A DNA stretch of 64,000 nt from Allobosea sp. WAO. GTDB lineage: Bacteria; Pseudomonadota; Alphaproteobacteria; Rhizobiales; Beijerinckiaceae. Positions 52,568-61,357 of the stretch are shown one piece after another (the stretch's first letter is position 1; the number at the start of each line of letters is the position of its first letter). The notes under the pieces were generated by a model. It was not told where the DNA came from, ran no database searches, and saw only the letters and a list, made by a program, of their open reading frames with translations. The stretch is from assembly GCF_001509835.1 (NCBI RefSeq), contig NZ_JXTJ01000017.1:151572-215571 (forward strand), in the 5' to 3' direction. A program made the position numbers and the translations under genes.

Positions 52568-53017
52568 GAGCAGTCTGGCTCCCGCCTTGCCGGGATGAGG
52601 CAGGACCTGTCATCCACGGCGCTTGCGCCTCAAAACGCGGCTAGCTAAGCCGCCCAATCGTTGAACAATCGCAAATGGCGCCCTTCCCGCCGAGGCGTCG
52701 CTGGGCGGTTCCACCCCGCGCGGCGCTGCGTGAGCGGCTTGCCAGGCTTTTCATCGCAGGCGGCAGCACCTGGCTTCCGTAAGGCTGCTGTAAGCGCGCG
52801 CATCTAGCTTTCCCCCATCGCAGGGCGCTGTTGGCGCGTCAAAATGCAAGGAAATCCTGAGTTTTTAACTCAACGGCAATTTGTCGGCCGCTAGTGGTTC
52901 GGTAGTCATTATCGGCCGGGATCGCAGGTCCTGAGCCGACAAAAACAAGAATCGCAGCAACGGCAACCGGGTATTGGCTCAACGAGAGGGAGCGCGGCAA
53001 ACGTCGCGCGTTCGGAC
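52568..53017. other. 450-base divergent regulatory region before the export locus
   Basis: No gene is supported here. It holds the direct-repeat box at 52779-52795 and the short dyad TGAGTTTTTAACTCA at 52858-52872. Between about 52840 and 52960 it is clearly more AT-rich than the surrounding genes. If transcription of the large gene starts near the box, its leader would be about 200 nt, room for post-transcriptional control. No ribosome site is near the ATG at 53018; the closest purine run (GAGAGGGAG) is 25-30 nt upstream. Confidence 0.55.
52779..52795. promoter_or_regulatory. OmpR-family direct-repeat box upstream of the export locus
   Basis: CGTAAGGCTGCTGTAAG reads as CGTAAG-N5-TGTAAG. It matches 13 of 17 positions of the box at 47491-47507 and has the same 5-bp spacer. 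It lies 212 nt upstream of the response regulator and 223 nt upstream of the large protein gene, so it could control either or both. Confidence 0.55.
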
Positions 53018-55546
53018 ATGACGCAGACTCAGGATCGAGGCGGCAAGTCGCGCCGGCAGCAGGACTCCATTTCGCTCGACGTGTTGAAGTCGATCGTCGG
53101 CGGCGCCAATCCCAATGAGAAGAAGCATATCGACGGCGATTTCGCGATCGCGCTGACCGCCGGCAAGCAGGACGCGGCGCCGGTCGTCGCGCCGCAGGTC
53201 AAAGTCGATGCGGCCACCACCGACAAGGCGGCTGCTGCCAAGCCCGCGGCGACGGTGCTGGAGAGCAAGGTCAACTACGGCGAGGACAAGCGCTTCGACC
53301 TGCGGCTGGTTGTCGAGACAGGGTCCAAGAACTCCGGCAAGTCGCCTTCCGACGCCAGGGTCACCTTCGTCGCCTGGGGCCAGAAGGGCGATGCCGACGG
53401 CGTCAGGATCGTGATGTCGAACCAGGAGACAAGGGCGAAGGAGAACCTGACCCCGGCCCAGGTCGCGGCGAAGGCGCAGGCGGGCGATCCGCTGTTCAAG
53501 CAGCTCGACGCGCAGCTCCAGGAAATCCAGGGCGGCAAGAAGGGCCAGCCCGATTTCAGCCGGGATGTCGAGGACGGCTTCCGCAAGAACGCCGACGGCA
53601 AGACCGCGGCGCCGGCCGGCAAGCTCGCCGTGGCCGACACCTATGCCAAGGCCGAGGTGAAGACCGTCCCGGTCAAGGACCCCGCCACCGGCAAGATCAC
53701 CCAGAAATGGGAGTCCTCGGTCTCCACCCCGGCGCGCGACGCGGCCAAGGCGGAGGCGGACAAGGCGCAGAAGGTCGAGGCCCAGAAGAACCTCACCGAC
53801 AAATGGGATGCGGCCAAGGCCCAGCAGGCGGCTGACAAGAAGGCCGAGCAGCAGGAGCAGGCCCAGCAGCAGAAGAAGGCTGCCGAGAACCCGCTCAAGG
53901 ACATGCGCGACGCCGACAAGGCGCATAAGGACGCGCAGAATTCGGTGACCAAGACCGGGGAGACCAAGCGGCTCGCCGAGTCCGAGCGCGACATCGCCAA
54001 GGCCAGGGTCCCGGGCACCGATGCCGGGATCAAGCTCGCTGCCGCCAAGCAGGACCCCGCCCAGATGAAGGACGCGGTCAAGGCGCACAGCGATGCGCTC
54101 TACCGCGAGGCCGTCAGCCAGAACAAGGTCGAGAAGGCCACGACCGCCCATAGCGACGCCAAGGCCAAGGAAGCCGAGACCAAGGCGGCTTCCGAGGCTG
54201 CCCAGAAGAAGTTCGCCGAGGCGAAGCAGCAGCTCCAGGGCTCCAAGGACAAGCTCGGCAGCGAGGCCGCCACCCAGGCCGCCGCCAAGAAGGCGGCGGG
54301 CGAGGCCGGCGGCAAGGAGCGCTCGAACTCGGTCGGTGCCAACCCGGTGAAGACCGGCAAGGACAAGGCCGAGGAGACCCGTCCCCGCGCCGACACCATG
54401 CCGAAGCAGATGGCCACGAAGAGCGTCGAGCCGCCGAAGCCGACCCGCACCGACCAGGTCCGCTCGGTGGCCGAGAAGGGCTGGGGCAAGGTCAACGAAT
54501 ACGGCTCCAAGCAGTTCGAGCAGGCCGACAGGGACGCCGCCAAGGCGGCCGGCAAGCTGTACAGCACCGACCACGAGAACGTGCTCGCCGGCGGCATCAC
54601 CAAGGCCAAGACGACCGACGGCGACGTCACCAAGGAGCGTACCACCATCGCTCAGGTGAAGACTGAGAGCGGCACCACGACCTACACCAACGGCGTCGGT
54701 CGCGGGGCGAGCGCCCATTGGAACATCCGCGCCGAGGCCGGCATCGAGGACAGCAAGACGACCGACCACGGCAATGGCGTCTCGACCACCGTCACCAACA
54801 AGGCCTATGCCGGGGCGTCCTTCGAGAACAGCGCCAAGGCGGTGGTGACCGCCAACAGCGTCAGCGCTGAGGCCGCGACCAAGGTCACGGCCCATGCCGA
54901 AGCCAGCCACTCGCACACCACCAAGTTCGGCGATGTCGAGCACAAGCACACGATCGCCGCGACCGCCCATGCCGAGGCGAATGCCAAGGCCGGCGCGCGC
55001 CTCGGCTTCGACGGGCTGTCGCTGCAGGCCAAGGCCTCGGTCGAGGCTTCGGTGAAGGCGAACCTGACCAGCGAGACCAAGGTCGGCGACCACACCATCC
55101 GCAACGATCTCGAGGTCTACGCAAAGGCGAAGGCCGAAGCGAAGGCCGAGGCCGAGGTCACCTTCAATCCCTTCGCCAAGGACGGCAAGATCAAGGCCAA
55201 GGTCGGCGTCGGCGCCGAGGCTTCGGCCGGGGTCGGCGTCGAGGGCACGACCGGCTTCCACGGCAAGAATGGCGGGGCCGATATCGGCGCCGGCGCTTAT
55301 ATCGGCAAGATCGGCGCCAAGATGGACGGCGATTTCGAGATCAAAGACGGCAAGGTCGCCACCAGCCTGAATGTCGGTGCCGCTCTCGGCGTCGGTCTCC
55401 AGCTCAACTTCAAGATCGAGAGCAACGTCAAGCAGGCGATGCAGGATGCGGCCCGAGACATCGAAAAGGGCAATTTCGGTGCGAAGGTCCTCGGCCATCT
55501 GACCAACAACCCGGTCGGCGGCTTCTTCCGCGGCCTGTTCAGCTGA
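53018..55546 (+). CDS. Giant double-glycine-leader protein, putative export substrate
   Basis: This 842-residue protein has no known domain that I recognise. Residues 18-29 (ISLDVLKSIVGG) fit the double-glycine leader consensus with I/L, S, L, I and GG in the right places, so cleavage after Gly29 by a C39 peptidase is expected. Residues about 240-480 are Lys/Ala/Gln/Glu-rich and probably form long helices or coiled coil. From about 550 the sequence becomes Thr/Ser/His/Ala/Gly-rich with alternating beta-like repeats (KAYAGASFENSAKAVVTANS, KAKVGVGAEASAGVGVEG). It ends in a Gly/hydrophobic stretch (VGAALGVGLQLNF). I see no cysteine. The ATG at 53018 lacks a close ribosome site. The five genes behind it encode exporter parts and two small proteins. 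It could be a toxin, adhesin or matrix protein. Confidence 0.8.
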   Translation: MTQTQDRGGKSRRQQDSISLDVLKSIVGGANPNEKKHIDGDFAIALTAGKQDAAPVVAPQVKVDAATTDKAAAAKPAATVLESKVNYGEDKRFDLRLVVETGSKNSGKSPSDARVTFVAWGQKGDADGVRIVMSNQETRAKENLTPAQVAAKAQAGDPLFKQLDAQLQEIQGGKKGQPDFSRDVEDGFRKNADGKTAAPAGKLAVADTYAKAEVKTVPVKDPATGKITQKWESSVSTPARDAAKAEADKAQKVEAQKNLTDKWDAAKAQQAADKKAEQQEQAQQQKKAAENPLKDMRDADKAHKDAQNSVTKTGETKRLAESERDIAKARVPGTDAGIKLAAAKQDPAQMKDAVKAHSDALYREAVSQNKVEKATTAHSDAKAKEAETKAASEAAQKKFAEAKQQLQGSKDKLGSEAATQAAAKKAAGEAGGKERSNSVGANPVKTGKDKAEETRPRADTMPKQMATKSVEPPKPTRTDQVRSVAEKGWGKVNEYGSKQFEQADRDAAKAAGKLYSTDHENVLAGGITKAKTTDGDVTKERTTIAQVKTESGTTTYTNGVGRGASAHWNIRAEAGIEDSKTTDHGNGVSTTVTNKAYAGASFENSAKAVVTANSVSAEAATKVTAHAEASHSHTTKFGDVEHKHTIAATAHAEANAKAGARLGFDGLSLQAKASVEASVKANLTSETKVGDHTIRNDLEVYAKAKAEAKAEAEVTFNPFAKDGKIKAKVGVGAEASAGVGVEGTTGFHGKNGGADIGAGAYIGKIGAKMDGDFEIKDGKVATSLNVGAALGVGLQLNFKIESNVKQAMQDAARDIEKGNFGAKVLGHLTNNPVGGFFRGLFS

Positions 55547-55587
55547 TGCGCGTTGCGCGTCGCCACGCATAATCGAGAGGATGAGCG

Positions 55588-56097
55588 ATGATCAACGACA
55601 AGAGTTCTCCCGAGGAGATCGCCGCCTACAAGGCCGAGCTGGCGCGTGACCTCCCGCCGGCCGCGGCCGAGCTCGATGCCAGCTCCCGCAAGAAGATCCT
55701 GGAGCGGGCCGAGGCCGAGGGCTGGTCGAAGTCGCAGGCCGACTGGCTCGACAAGCTCGCCAAGCAGCCGCTGTTCCAGGCGGTGGCCGATGGCGTGCCG
55801 GGCACCGAGGCGTTGGAGCAGGCCTACGCGATCGCGCGGCGCAAGCTCGCCGCCGGCTATTTCGACAACGCCCTGGACGAGGGCAAGAACCGCTACACCG
55901 CCTTCCTGACCGTGATCGACCTCGAGAAGCAGGTCGCCGAGCGGCGTGGCGATGCGGCGCCGGACTATCCGGACCCGATCCTGCTCGAGGCCTGCCGCGC
56001 CGTCGAGGCGGCGGCGGAGAAGGGGCTTTCGACCGAGGACCAGATCGCCACCGGCTATGGCGTGATCCGTGAGCTGAGCGAGCGCGGCCTGAGCTGA
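55588..56097 (+). CDS. Export-locus small protein 1 (unknown family, paralogue of next gene)
   Basis: This 169-residue, acidic, mostly helical soluble protein has no signal peptide and no double glycine. It shares with the next gene the segments AEGWSKSQADWLDKL, ARRKLAAGYFDNALDEGK, TAFLTVIDLEKQVAERRG and PDYPDP. A 30-residue N-terminal extension is absent from the paralogue. AGAGG ribosome site 7-8 nt before ATG. Its place between substrate and transporter suggests a chaperone, adaptor or immunity role; this is inference only. Confidence 0.78.
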   Translation: MINDKSSPEEIAAYKAELARDLPPAAAELDASSRKKILERAEAEGWSKSQADWLDKLAKQPLFQAVADGVPGTEALEQAYAIARRKLAAGYFDNALDEGKNRYTAFLTVIDLEKQVAERRGDAAPDYPDPILLEACRAVEAAAEKGLSTEDQIATGYGVIRELSERGLS

Positions 56098-56135
56098 TCC
56101 GGCGCGCGCCGGATTCCGCTGCGGAGGATGAGAAG

Positions 56136-56600
56136 ATGATGTTCGTGCCGTTCGCCATGCCTCCGCAGCCGCCCGTCCTGGTCCAGGCCGAGCAGCCCGG
56201 CACCTCGGTCGAGGAGACGCTGAGCCGCCGGGCGCAGGCCGATGGCTGGTCGGCCTCGCAGGCCGAGTGGATCGGCAAGATCGGCGCCGCCGCCATGGCG
56301 AAGGATGCCAGCACGCCGGCTGCGACGCTGGACGAGGCCTACAAGGCGGCCCGCCGCATCCTGACCATCGGCTATTTCGACAACGTCCTGGCACAGGGCA
56401 AGACGAGACTCGTCGCGTTCCTGACGGTGGTCGATCTCGAAAAGCAGGTGGCGCAGCGCGCCGGCGGGCCGGTTCCGGACTATCCCGACGCCTCGCTCAA
56501 GGCGGCCTATGTCGAGCTGGCCAAGGCCGCCGAGCGTGGTGCATCGAGCGCCGAGCAGATCGAGATCGGCTTCGCGGCGCTGCGCGCATGGGCGAAATGA
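56136..56600 (+). CDS. Export-locus small protein 2 (paralogue of previous gene)
   Basis: This 154-residue protein is clearly homologous to its neighbour: ADGWSASQAEWIGKI, ARRILTIGYFDNVLAQGK, VAFLTVVDLEKQVAQRAG and PDYPDA align without gaps. Its N-terminus differs (MMFVPFAMPPQPPVLVQAEQ), short and hydrophobic/proline-rich, not a normal signal peptide. GGAGGATG ribosome site. It lies 30 nt before the peptidase transporter gene. Confidence 0.78.
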   Translation: MMFVPFAMPPQPPVLVQAEQPGTSVEETLSRRAQADGWSASQAEWIGKIGAAAMAKDASTPAATLDEAYKAARRILTIGYFDNVLAQGKTRLVAFLTVVDLEKQVAQRAGGPVPDYPDASLKAAYVELAKAAERGASSAEQIEIGFAALRAWAK

Positions 56601-56630
56601 TCCTCGCTGCCAAGCCGCCGGAAGGCTGCC

Positions 56631-58799
56631 ATGGCTGAACGCGGCCCTGGGCCAGTCAGGCGCGCCGGGCCGGTTCCGACCGTCCTGCAGATGGAGGCTG
56701 CGGAGTGTGGGGCGGCCTGCCTCGCCATGGTTCTCGCCGCCTTCGGGCGCTGGGAGACGCTCGATGCCGTCCGGGACAGTTGCGGCGTCTCACGCGATGG
56801 CGTCTCGGCGGCCGATATCGTCGAGGCCGCGGGTCGGCGCGGGCTGGAGGCCAGCGCCTATAGCCGCGAGGTCGAGGACCTCGCGGAGCTGCCGCTGCCG
56901 CAGATCCTGTTCTGGGACTTCAATCATTTCGTCGTGCTGGAGGCGATCGGCCGGCGCGGCTTCACCGTCAACGACCCCGCTCATGGCCGCCGCGAGATCG
57001 GTCGCGAGGAGTTCGGGCGGCGCTTCACCGGAGTGACGCTGGCCTTCCGTCCCGGACCCGATTTCCGGCCGACGCCCAAACCGCCGGCGACCAGCCGGCG
57101 CCTTGCAGGGCTCCTGTGCGGTTCGGGCGGCATGTTCGCCTCGGTCATCCTGGTCAGCGCGACCATGGTCGCGCTCGGCGTGCTGGTGCCCGGCCTGACC
57201 CGGGTCTTCGTCGACGACTATCTGGTCCAGGGGCGAGGCGACTGGCTCTTGCCCTTGCTCGGCGGGCTGATCGCCGTCGGCGCGCTGCATGCCGCACTCG
57301 CCGCCGTCTATATGCGCGGCCTCCTGCTACTGCAGACCAAGATCGGCGCCGCGGTCTCGGCGGTGTTCGTCTGGCGCCTGTTCCGCTTGCCCTATGAGTT
57401 CTTCGTCAGGCGCAGCGCCGTCGAGATATCGAGCCGGCCGCAGCTCGCGGCGCAGCTGGCCGGCATCGCCTCGGGCCCGATGGCCCAGATGGCGACGCAT
57501 CTTCTCGCCATGCTCGGCTACCTCCTCGTCATGCTCGCCTATGATCTCTGGCTGACCGGGGTCCTGGTCCTGTTCGCGGTGCTCGAATTCTCCGTGCTGC
57601 GCCTGGTGCGCAAGCGCGTCGAGGAGCGGGCGGTGCATCTGCAGATGGCGGCGGGCCAGGCCCATGCCGCGGCCGTGCAGGGTACGGCGCTGCTGGAGCA
57701 GGCCAGGGCAGGGGGCGGAGAGGGGCTGCTCTTCAATCGCCTGCTGGAGGCCCAGGCCCGGCTGGTGAATTCGGAGCAGGAGAACGGACGCACAATCCGC
57801 CTGCTCGCCGCTTTGCCCTATCTCGGCAGCCGGGCGACGACCTTGGCCGTGCTCGGCGTCGGCGCGCTGCTGGTGATCAAGACCGAGATGACGCTGGGCA
57901 CGCTGCTCGGCTTCCTGATGCTGGCGTCGCTGTTCTCCTCGGCCCTGGGCGCGCTGACCGGGATCAGCACGGCGATCGGCCAGTCCTCGGCGGCGATCGG
58001 GCGGCTGGGCGATGCACTGGGTCATGGCGCGGCCGGCAAAGTCGTGGAAGCGACCCGGTCTGCGGACGAAATTCCTGTGGCGACCGGCCGCATCCGGCTG
58101 CGCGATGTCGCCTTCGGCTACTCCAATGGCGAGCTTCTGCTGCGCAATCTCCAGCTCTCGGTCGAGCCCGGCGAATGCGTCGGCATCATGGGCAGTTCCG
58201 GCAGCGGCAAGAGCACGCTTGCGCGCCTGCTGACCGGGCTGGTCACGCCGGTCTCGGGCGAGGTCTCGTTCGAGACCCGCGCCGCGGACTGGCGGCCGGC
58301 CGGTCTCGGCGTCGGCTATGTCGACCAGGAGCCCTTCCTTCCCGCCGGCTCGTTGCGTGCTGCGCTGACCCTTTGGGACGACAAGGCCGACGATGCAGAA
58401 ATCCAGCGTGCGCTCGATGATGCCGAGATCGCCGAGGCCGTGGCGAGCCGGCCGGGCGGGGTCGACGGTCTGGTCGGCGAAGGCGGCAGTGGCTTCAGCG
58501 GCGGCGAACGGCAGCGTCTGGCGCTCGCTCGCGCGCTCGTCATTCGCCCCGACATCCTGGTGCTGGACGACGCCACCAGCGCGCTCGACGAAGCGACCGA
58601 GGCGCGCATTATCGGCAATCTGCGGCGGCGCGGGGTCACCGTGATCCTGCTCACCAACCGGGCGAGCGCGATCCGGCATCTCGACCGGGTCGAGGGGCTG
58701 CACCACGGCAGATTATTCCCGCTCGCTATCGAAGATGCCTATCAGGCCTCCGATGGAGCCGCGGCGATGCTGCGGGAAACCGCCGCGGAGGATGCCTGA
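56631..58799 (+). CDS. Peptidase-containing ABC exporter, NHLM ABC1-like
   Basis: This 722-residue protein has an N-terminal C39 peptidase with Gln20, nucleophile Cys26 (AAECGAACLAMV), His99 (DFNHFVVLE) and Asp115 (VNDPAHGRR), so the triad is complete. About six membrane helices follow (residues 165-440), then an ATPase domain with Walker A MGSSGSGKST (from residue 521) and signature FSGGERQRLALARAL. Two catalytic positions are altered. The Walker B glutamate is aspartate (VLDDATSALD, residue 647), and the H-loop histidine is asparagine (LLTNRAS, residue 676). This degenerate site implies pairing with the next gene's product. It should cleave and export the double-glycine protein. Confidence 0.93.
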   Translation: MAERGPGPVRRAGPVPTVLQMEAAECGAACLAMVLAAFGRWETLDAVRDSCGVSRDGVSAADIVEAAGRRGLEASAYSREVEDLAELPLPQILFWDFNHFVVLEAIGRRGFTVNDPAHGRREIGREEFGRRFTGVTLAFRPGPDFRPTPKPPATSRRLAGLLCGSGGMFASVILVSATMVALGVLVPGLTRVFVDDYLVQGRGDWLLPLLGGLIAVGALHAALAAVYMRGLLLLQTKIGAAVSAVFVWRLFRLPYEFFVRRSAVEISSRPQLAAQLAGIASGPMAQMATHLLAMLGYLLVMLAYDLWLTGVLVLFAVLEFSVLRLVRKRVEERAVHLQMAAGQAHAAAVQGTALLEQARAGGGEGLLFNRLLEAQARLVNSEQENGRTIRLLAALPYLGSRATTLAVLGVGALLVIKTEMTLGTLLGFLMLASLFSSALGALTGISTAIGQSSAAIGRLGDALGHGAAGKVVEATRSADEIPVATGRIRLRDVAFGYSNGELLLRNLQLSVEPGECVGIMGSSGSGKSTLARLLTGLVTPVSGEVSFETRAADWRPAGLGVGYVDQEPFLPAGSLRAALTLWDDKADDAEIQRALDDAEIAEAVASRPGGVDGLVGEGGSGFSGGERQRLALARALVIRPDILVLDDATSALDEATEARIIGNLRRRGVTVILLTNRASAIRHLDRVEGLHHGRLFPLAIEDAYQASDGAAAMLRETAAEDA

Positions 58800-61357
58800 T
58801 GGACGTCGCTTCGCCGCCCGCGATCCGGCTCGCCGCCCGGCAGAGTTACGAGCTGACCGAGGACACTCCCCTCACGCTCGGCGAGGGCGAGGCCGATCTT
58901 TATCTCGCGCTGCCCGACGGCCGGCAGCGCTTCGTCGCGGCGCTCCCCATCGGCGCGCTGCTGCCGGCGCGGCCGGGTGACCCGCGCTTCTTCGTCAGGG
59001 CTGGACGCTGGGCGACGCTCGATCCGGGCGGCGACATCGATGGCGCGATCCTCTGGCTCGAGGCGCTATCGCGGGTGATCGGGACGCCGGCCGGCGCCTT
59101 TGCTCATCCTGAGGATGTCGAGACCTATGCGCGCGAGACGGACAGGCTGCTCGCCATCCTCGCCGAACGTTGCGAGGCCGAGCAGCTGCGCAGCGTATCG
59201 GAAGCGAAGGTCCAGGCGCGGCGCGGCGACAAGGCTTTCACTGACACGCTCGGCGGCTTCGATCGCCTGCTCGCCGGCCGCTTCAAGCGCCTTCCCGCCG
59301 GAGTCCATAGCCCGCTCGCGATCGCCGCGACGCGGCTCGTCGAGGCGAAGCGGCTCAAGCCCCTGCCGATCCGCGAGCGCGACGGCGAAAGCCGCGAGGA
59401 CTTCATCGAGCGTTTTGCCGCCACCCATGGCCTGCGCCTGCGCCCGATCCGGCTCGATACCGGCGCACACCCTGAGGGCGACGGCCCCTTCCTCGTCTTC
59501 GACGGCCGGCAGCGCCCGCTGATCCTGCGCCCGCGCCTGCGTGGTGGCTTTCTGATCGAGGATCCCGAAGCCGGCACGAAGCCTCGCCTGCTCCAGGCCA
59601 CCGATTGGCAGGGCCTCGCGCCGGAAGCCTTCGCCTTCTATGCGACCTTGCCGGCCGGCAAGCTGAGCTATCGCGAGATCATCCGTTTCGGCCTGCGCGA
59701 CAGCGCTTGGGATTTCGCGCTTCTGGCGGCCTGCGGCATCATCGGCGCCCTGCTCGCCTTGCTGACGCCGATCGCCTCCGAGCAGATCGCCAACATCGCC
59801 GTACACACGGCCGATACGGAGTTCCTTGCCAATCTCCTGGCGATCCTCGCCGTCGCCCTGCTGGCGGAGACCGCGTTCTTCGTGATCGGTCGGCTGGCGG
59901 AACTGCGGGCGCAGGGCCGCTCCGGCCTCGCCTTGCACGCCGCGATGGTCGACCGCCTGTTGCGCCTGCCGCCAGCGGCGCTGCGAGCCTCGACCACGCT
60001 GATCCTCGCCACGCAGATGGAGACGGTGGAGAAATTCCGCCGCTCGCTCCTCGCCTTTGCGGCAAACGGCATGCTGGCGCTGGTCAACGGGCTCGCGGCC
60101 GCCGCGCTCGTCGCCTTCGTCTCACCGGCCGCCGGGCTCGTCGCGATCGGGCTGGTGCTCGTCCTGCTCGGGATCACCGCCCTGATCGGCTGGGCCCAGT
60201 TCAAGGCGATCTATGAGGGCGAACGCATGGACGTCATCGTCCTCGCCTTCGTCTACGATCTCGTGCGGCTCGTGCCGATCGTGCGCGCGGCGCGGTTGGA
60301 GAAGCGCGCCTTCAGCCAGTGGAGCGAGAATTTCCTCGCCTTCCAAAGCCGGCTGATGCGCTCGGCGACGATCTCCAACCGGCTCGCCGTCATCGAGCCG
60401 TTCTGGGACATGGTCGTGCTCGGCCTGTGCTTCGCGGCCATCGCCTATGCCGGGGCCGCCGCCCATATCGGCGCTGGCGAGGCGATCGTCTTCGTGATGG
60501 CGCTCGGCCGGCTGCTCCGCTCCGGCAAGGAACTTGCCCATGCCCTGATGGGCTCGGCCAAGCTGATGCCGATGGCCAAGCTCGGCCGCTCGCTGATCGA
60601 GCAGGAGATCGAACCGCTCACCTCCGGTGCCCCGGTCGAACGCCTGTCGGGCGCGGTCGAGATGAGCGGCGTCAGCTTCTTCTATGGCGCGCGGCGCGTG
60701 CTCAGCGATGTCGATCTGTCCATTGCGCCCGGCGAGTTCGTCGGACTGGTCGGTGCCTCCGGCAGCGGCAAGTCGACCGCGCTCGCCTTGCTGACCGGGC
60801 TCGAGCGGCCGCATGCCGGCCGCGTCCTGCTCGACGGCAACGATGTTGCGGGGCTCGACCGCCGGCAGCTCACCCGGCATCTCGGCATCGTCATGCAGAA
60901 CAGCCGTCTCTTCTCCGGCTCGATCTATGACAACATCCGCGGCGTCAGCGGCATCGATCTAGCCGGAGCCTGGGACTACGCCGCGGAGGTCGGGCTCGCG
61001 GACGAGCTGCGCGCCTTGCCGATGGGGCTGCACACGATCATCGGCGAGACCGGCGCCGGCCTGTCGACCGGCCAGGTCCAGCGCATCCTGATTGCGCGGG
61101 CCCTGGCGCGAAAGCCCGCGATGCTGGTGCTGGACGAGGCGATGAGCGCGCTCGACGGCTCTTCCCAGCAGCATATCCTCGGTGCGCTGGATCGCCTCGC
61201 CGTGACCCGCATCCTGGTGGCGCATCGGCCTTCGACGCTGGCGAAGGCCGCCCGGTTGATCCTGTTCGAGCGCGGCAGCATCGTCGACACCGGCACACCC
61301 GCCGAGATCATGCGCCGCCACGCCACCTTCCACGCCCCGGGGCGCGAAGCCAGATGA
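58799..61357 (+). CDS. Second ABC exporter subunit, NHLM ABC2-like
   Basis: This 852-residue protein has a long non-peptidase N-terminal region (about 280 residues, starting with a small beta domain LGEGEADLYLALPDGRQRF), six membrane helices (about 295-560) and an ATPase domain. The catalytic residues are intact: Walker A VGASGSGKST, Walker B MLVLDEAMSALD, H-loop LVAHRPS. The signature is altered to LSTGQ (residues 755-759; LSGGQ is usual). That motif would contact the degenerate ATP site of the partner, as in heterodimeric exporters. ATG overlaps the previous stop. Confidence 0.92.
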   Translation: MDVASPPAIRLAARQSYELTEDTPLTLGEGEADLYLALPDGRQRFVAALPIGALLPARPGDPRFFVRAGRWATLDPGGDIDGAILWLEALSRVIGTPAGAFAHPEDVETYARETDRLLAILAERCEAEQLRSVSEAKVQARRGDKAFTDTLGGFDRLLAGRFKRLPAGVHSPLAIAATRLVEAKRLKPLPIRERDGESREDFIERFAATHGLRLRPIRLDTGAHPEGDGPFLVFDGRQRPLILRPRLRGGFLIEDPEAGTKPRLLQATDWQGLAPEAFAFYATLPAGKLSYREIIRFGLRDSAWDFALLAACGIIGALLALLTPIASEQIANIAVHTADTEFLANLLAILAVALLAETAFFVIGRLAELRAQGRSGLALHAAMVDRLLRLPPAALRASTTLILATQMETVEKFRRSLLAFAANGMLALVNGLAAAALVAFVSPAAGLVAIGLVLVLLGITALIGWAQFKAIYEGERMDVIVLAFVYDLVRLVPIVRAARLEKRAFSQWSENFLAFQSRLMRSATISNRLAVIEPFWDMVVLGLCFAAIAYAGAAAHIGAGEAIVFVMALGRLLRSGKELAHALMGSAKLMPMAKLGRSLIEQEIEPLTSGAPVERLSGAVEMSGVSFFYGARRVLSDVDLSIAPGEFVGLVGASGSGKSTALALLTGLERPHAGRVLLDGNDVAGLDRRQLTRHLGIVMQNSRLFSGSIYDNIRGVSGIDLAGAWDYAAEVGLADELRALPMGLHTIIGETGAGLSTGQVQRILIARALARKPAMLVLDEAMSALDGSSQQHILGALDRLAVTRILVAHRPSTLAKAARLILFERGSIVDTGTPAEIMRRHATFHAPGREAR

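Noticed and set aside
52979..55570. An 863-codon open frame on the minus strand covering the whole giant protein gene
   Set aside because: It is antisense to a gene with strong leader and repeat features. Its sequence is Leu/Gly/Arg-rich of the kind produced by the complement of GC-rich codons, and it has no ribosome site or domain.
55588..56600. The two small proteins as bacteriocin precursors of the NHLM type
   Set aside because: Neither has a double glycine or a nitrile-hydratase-like leader, and both look like folded helical proteins over their whole length.
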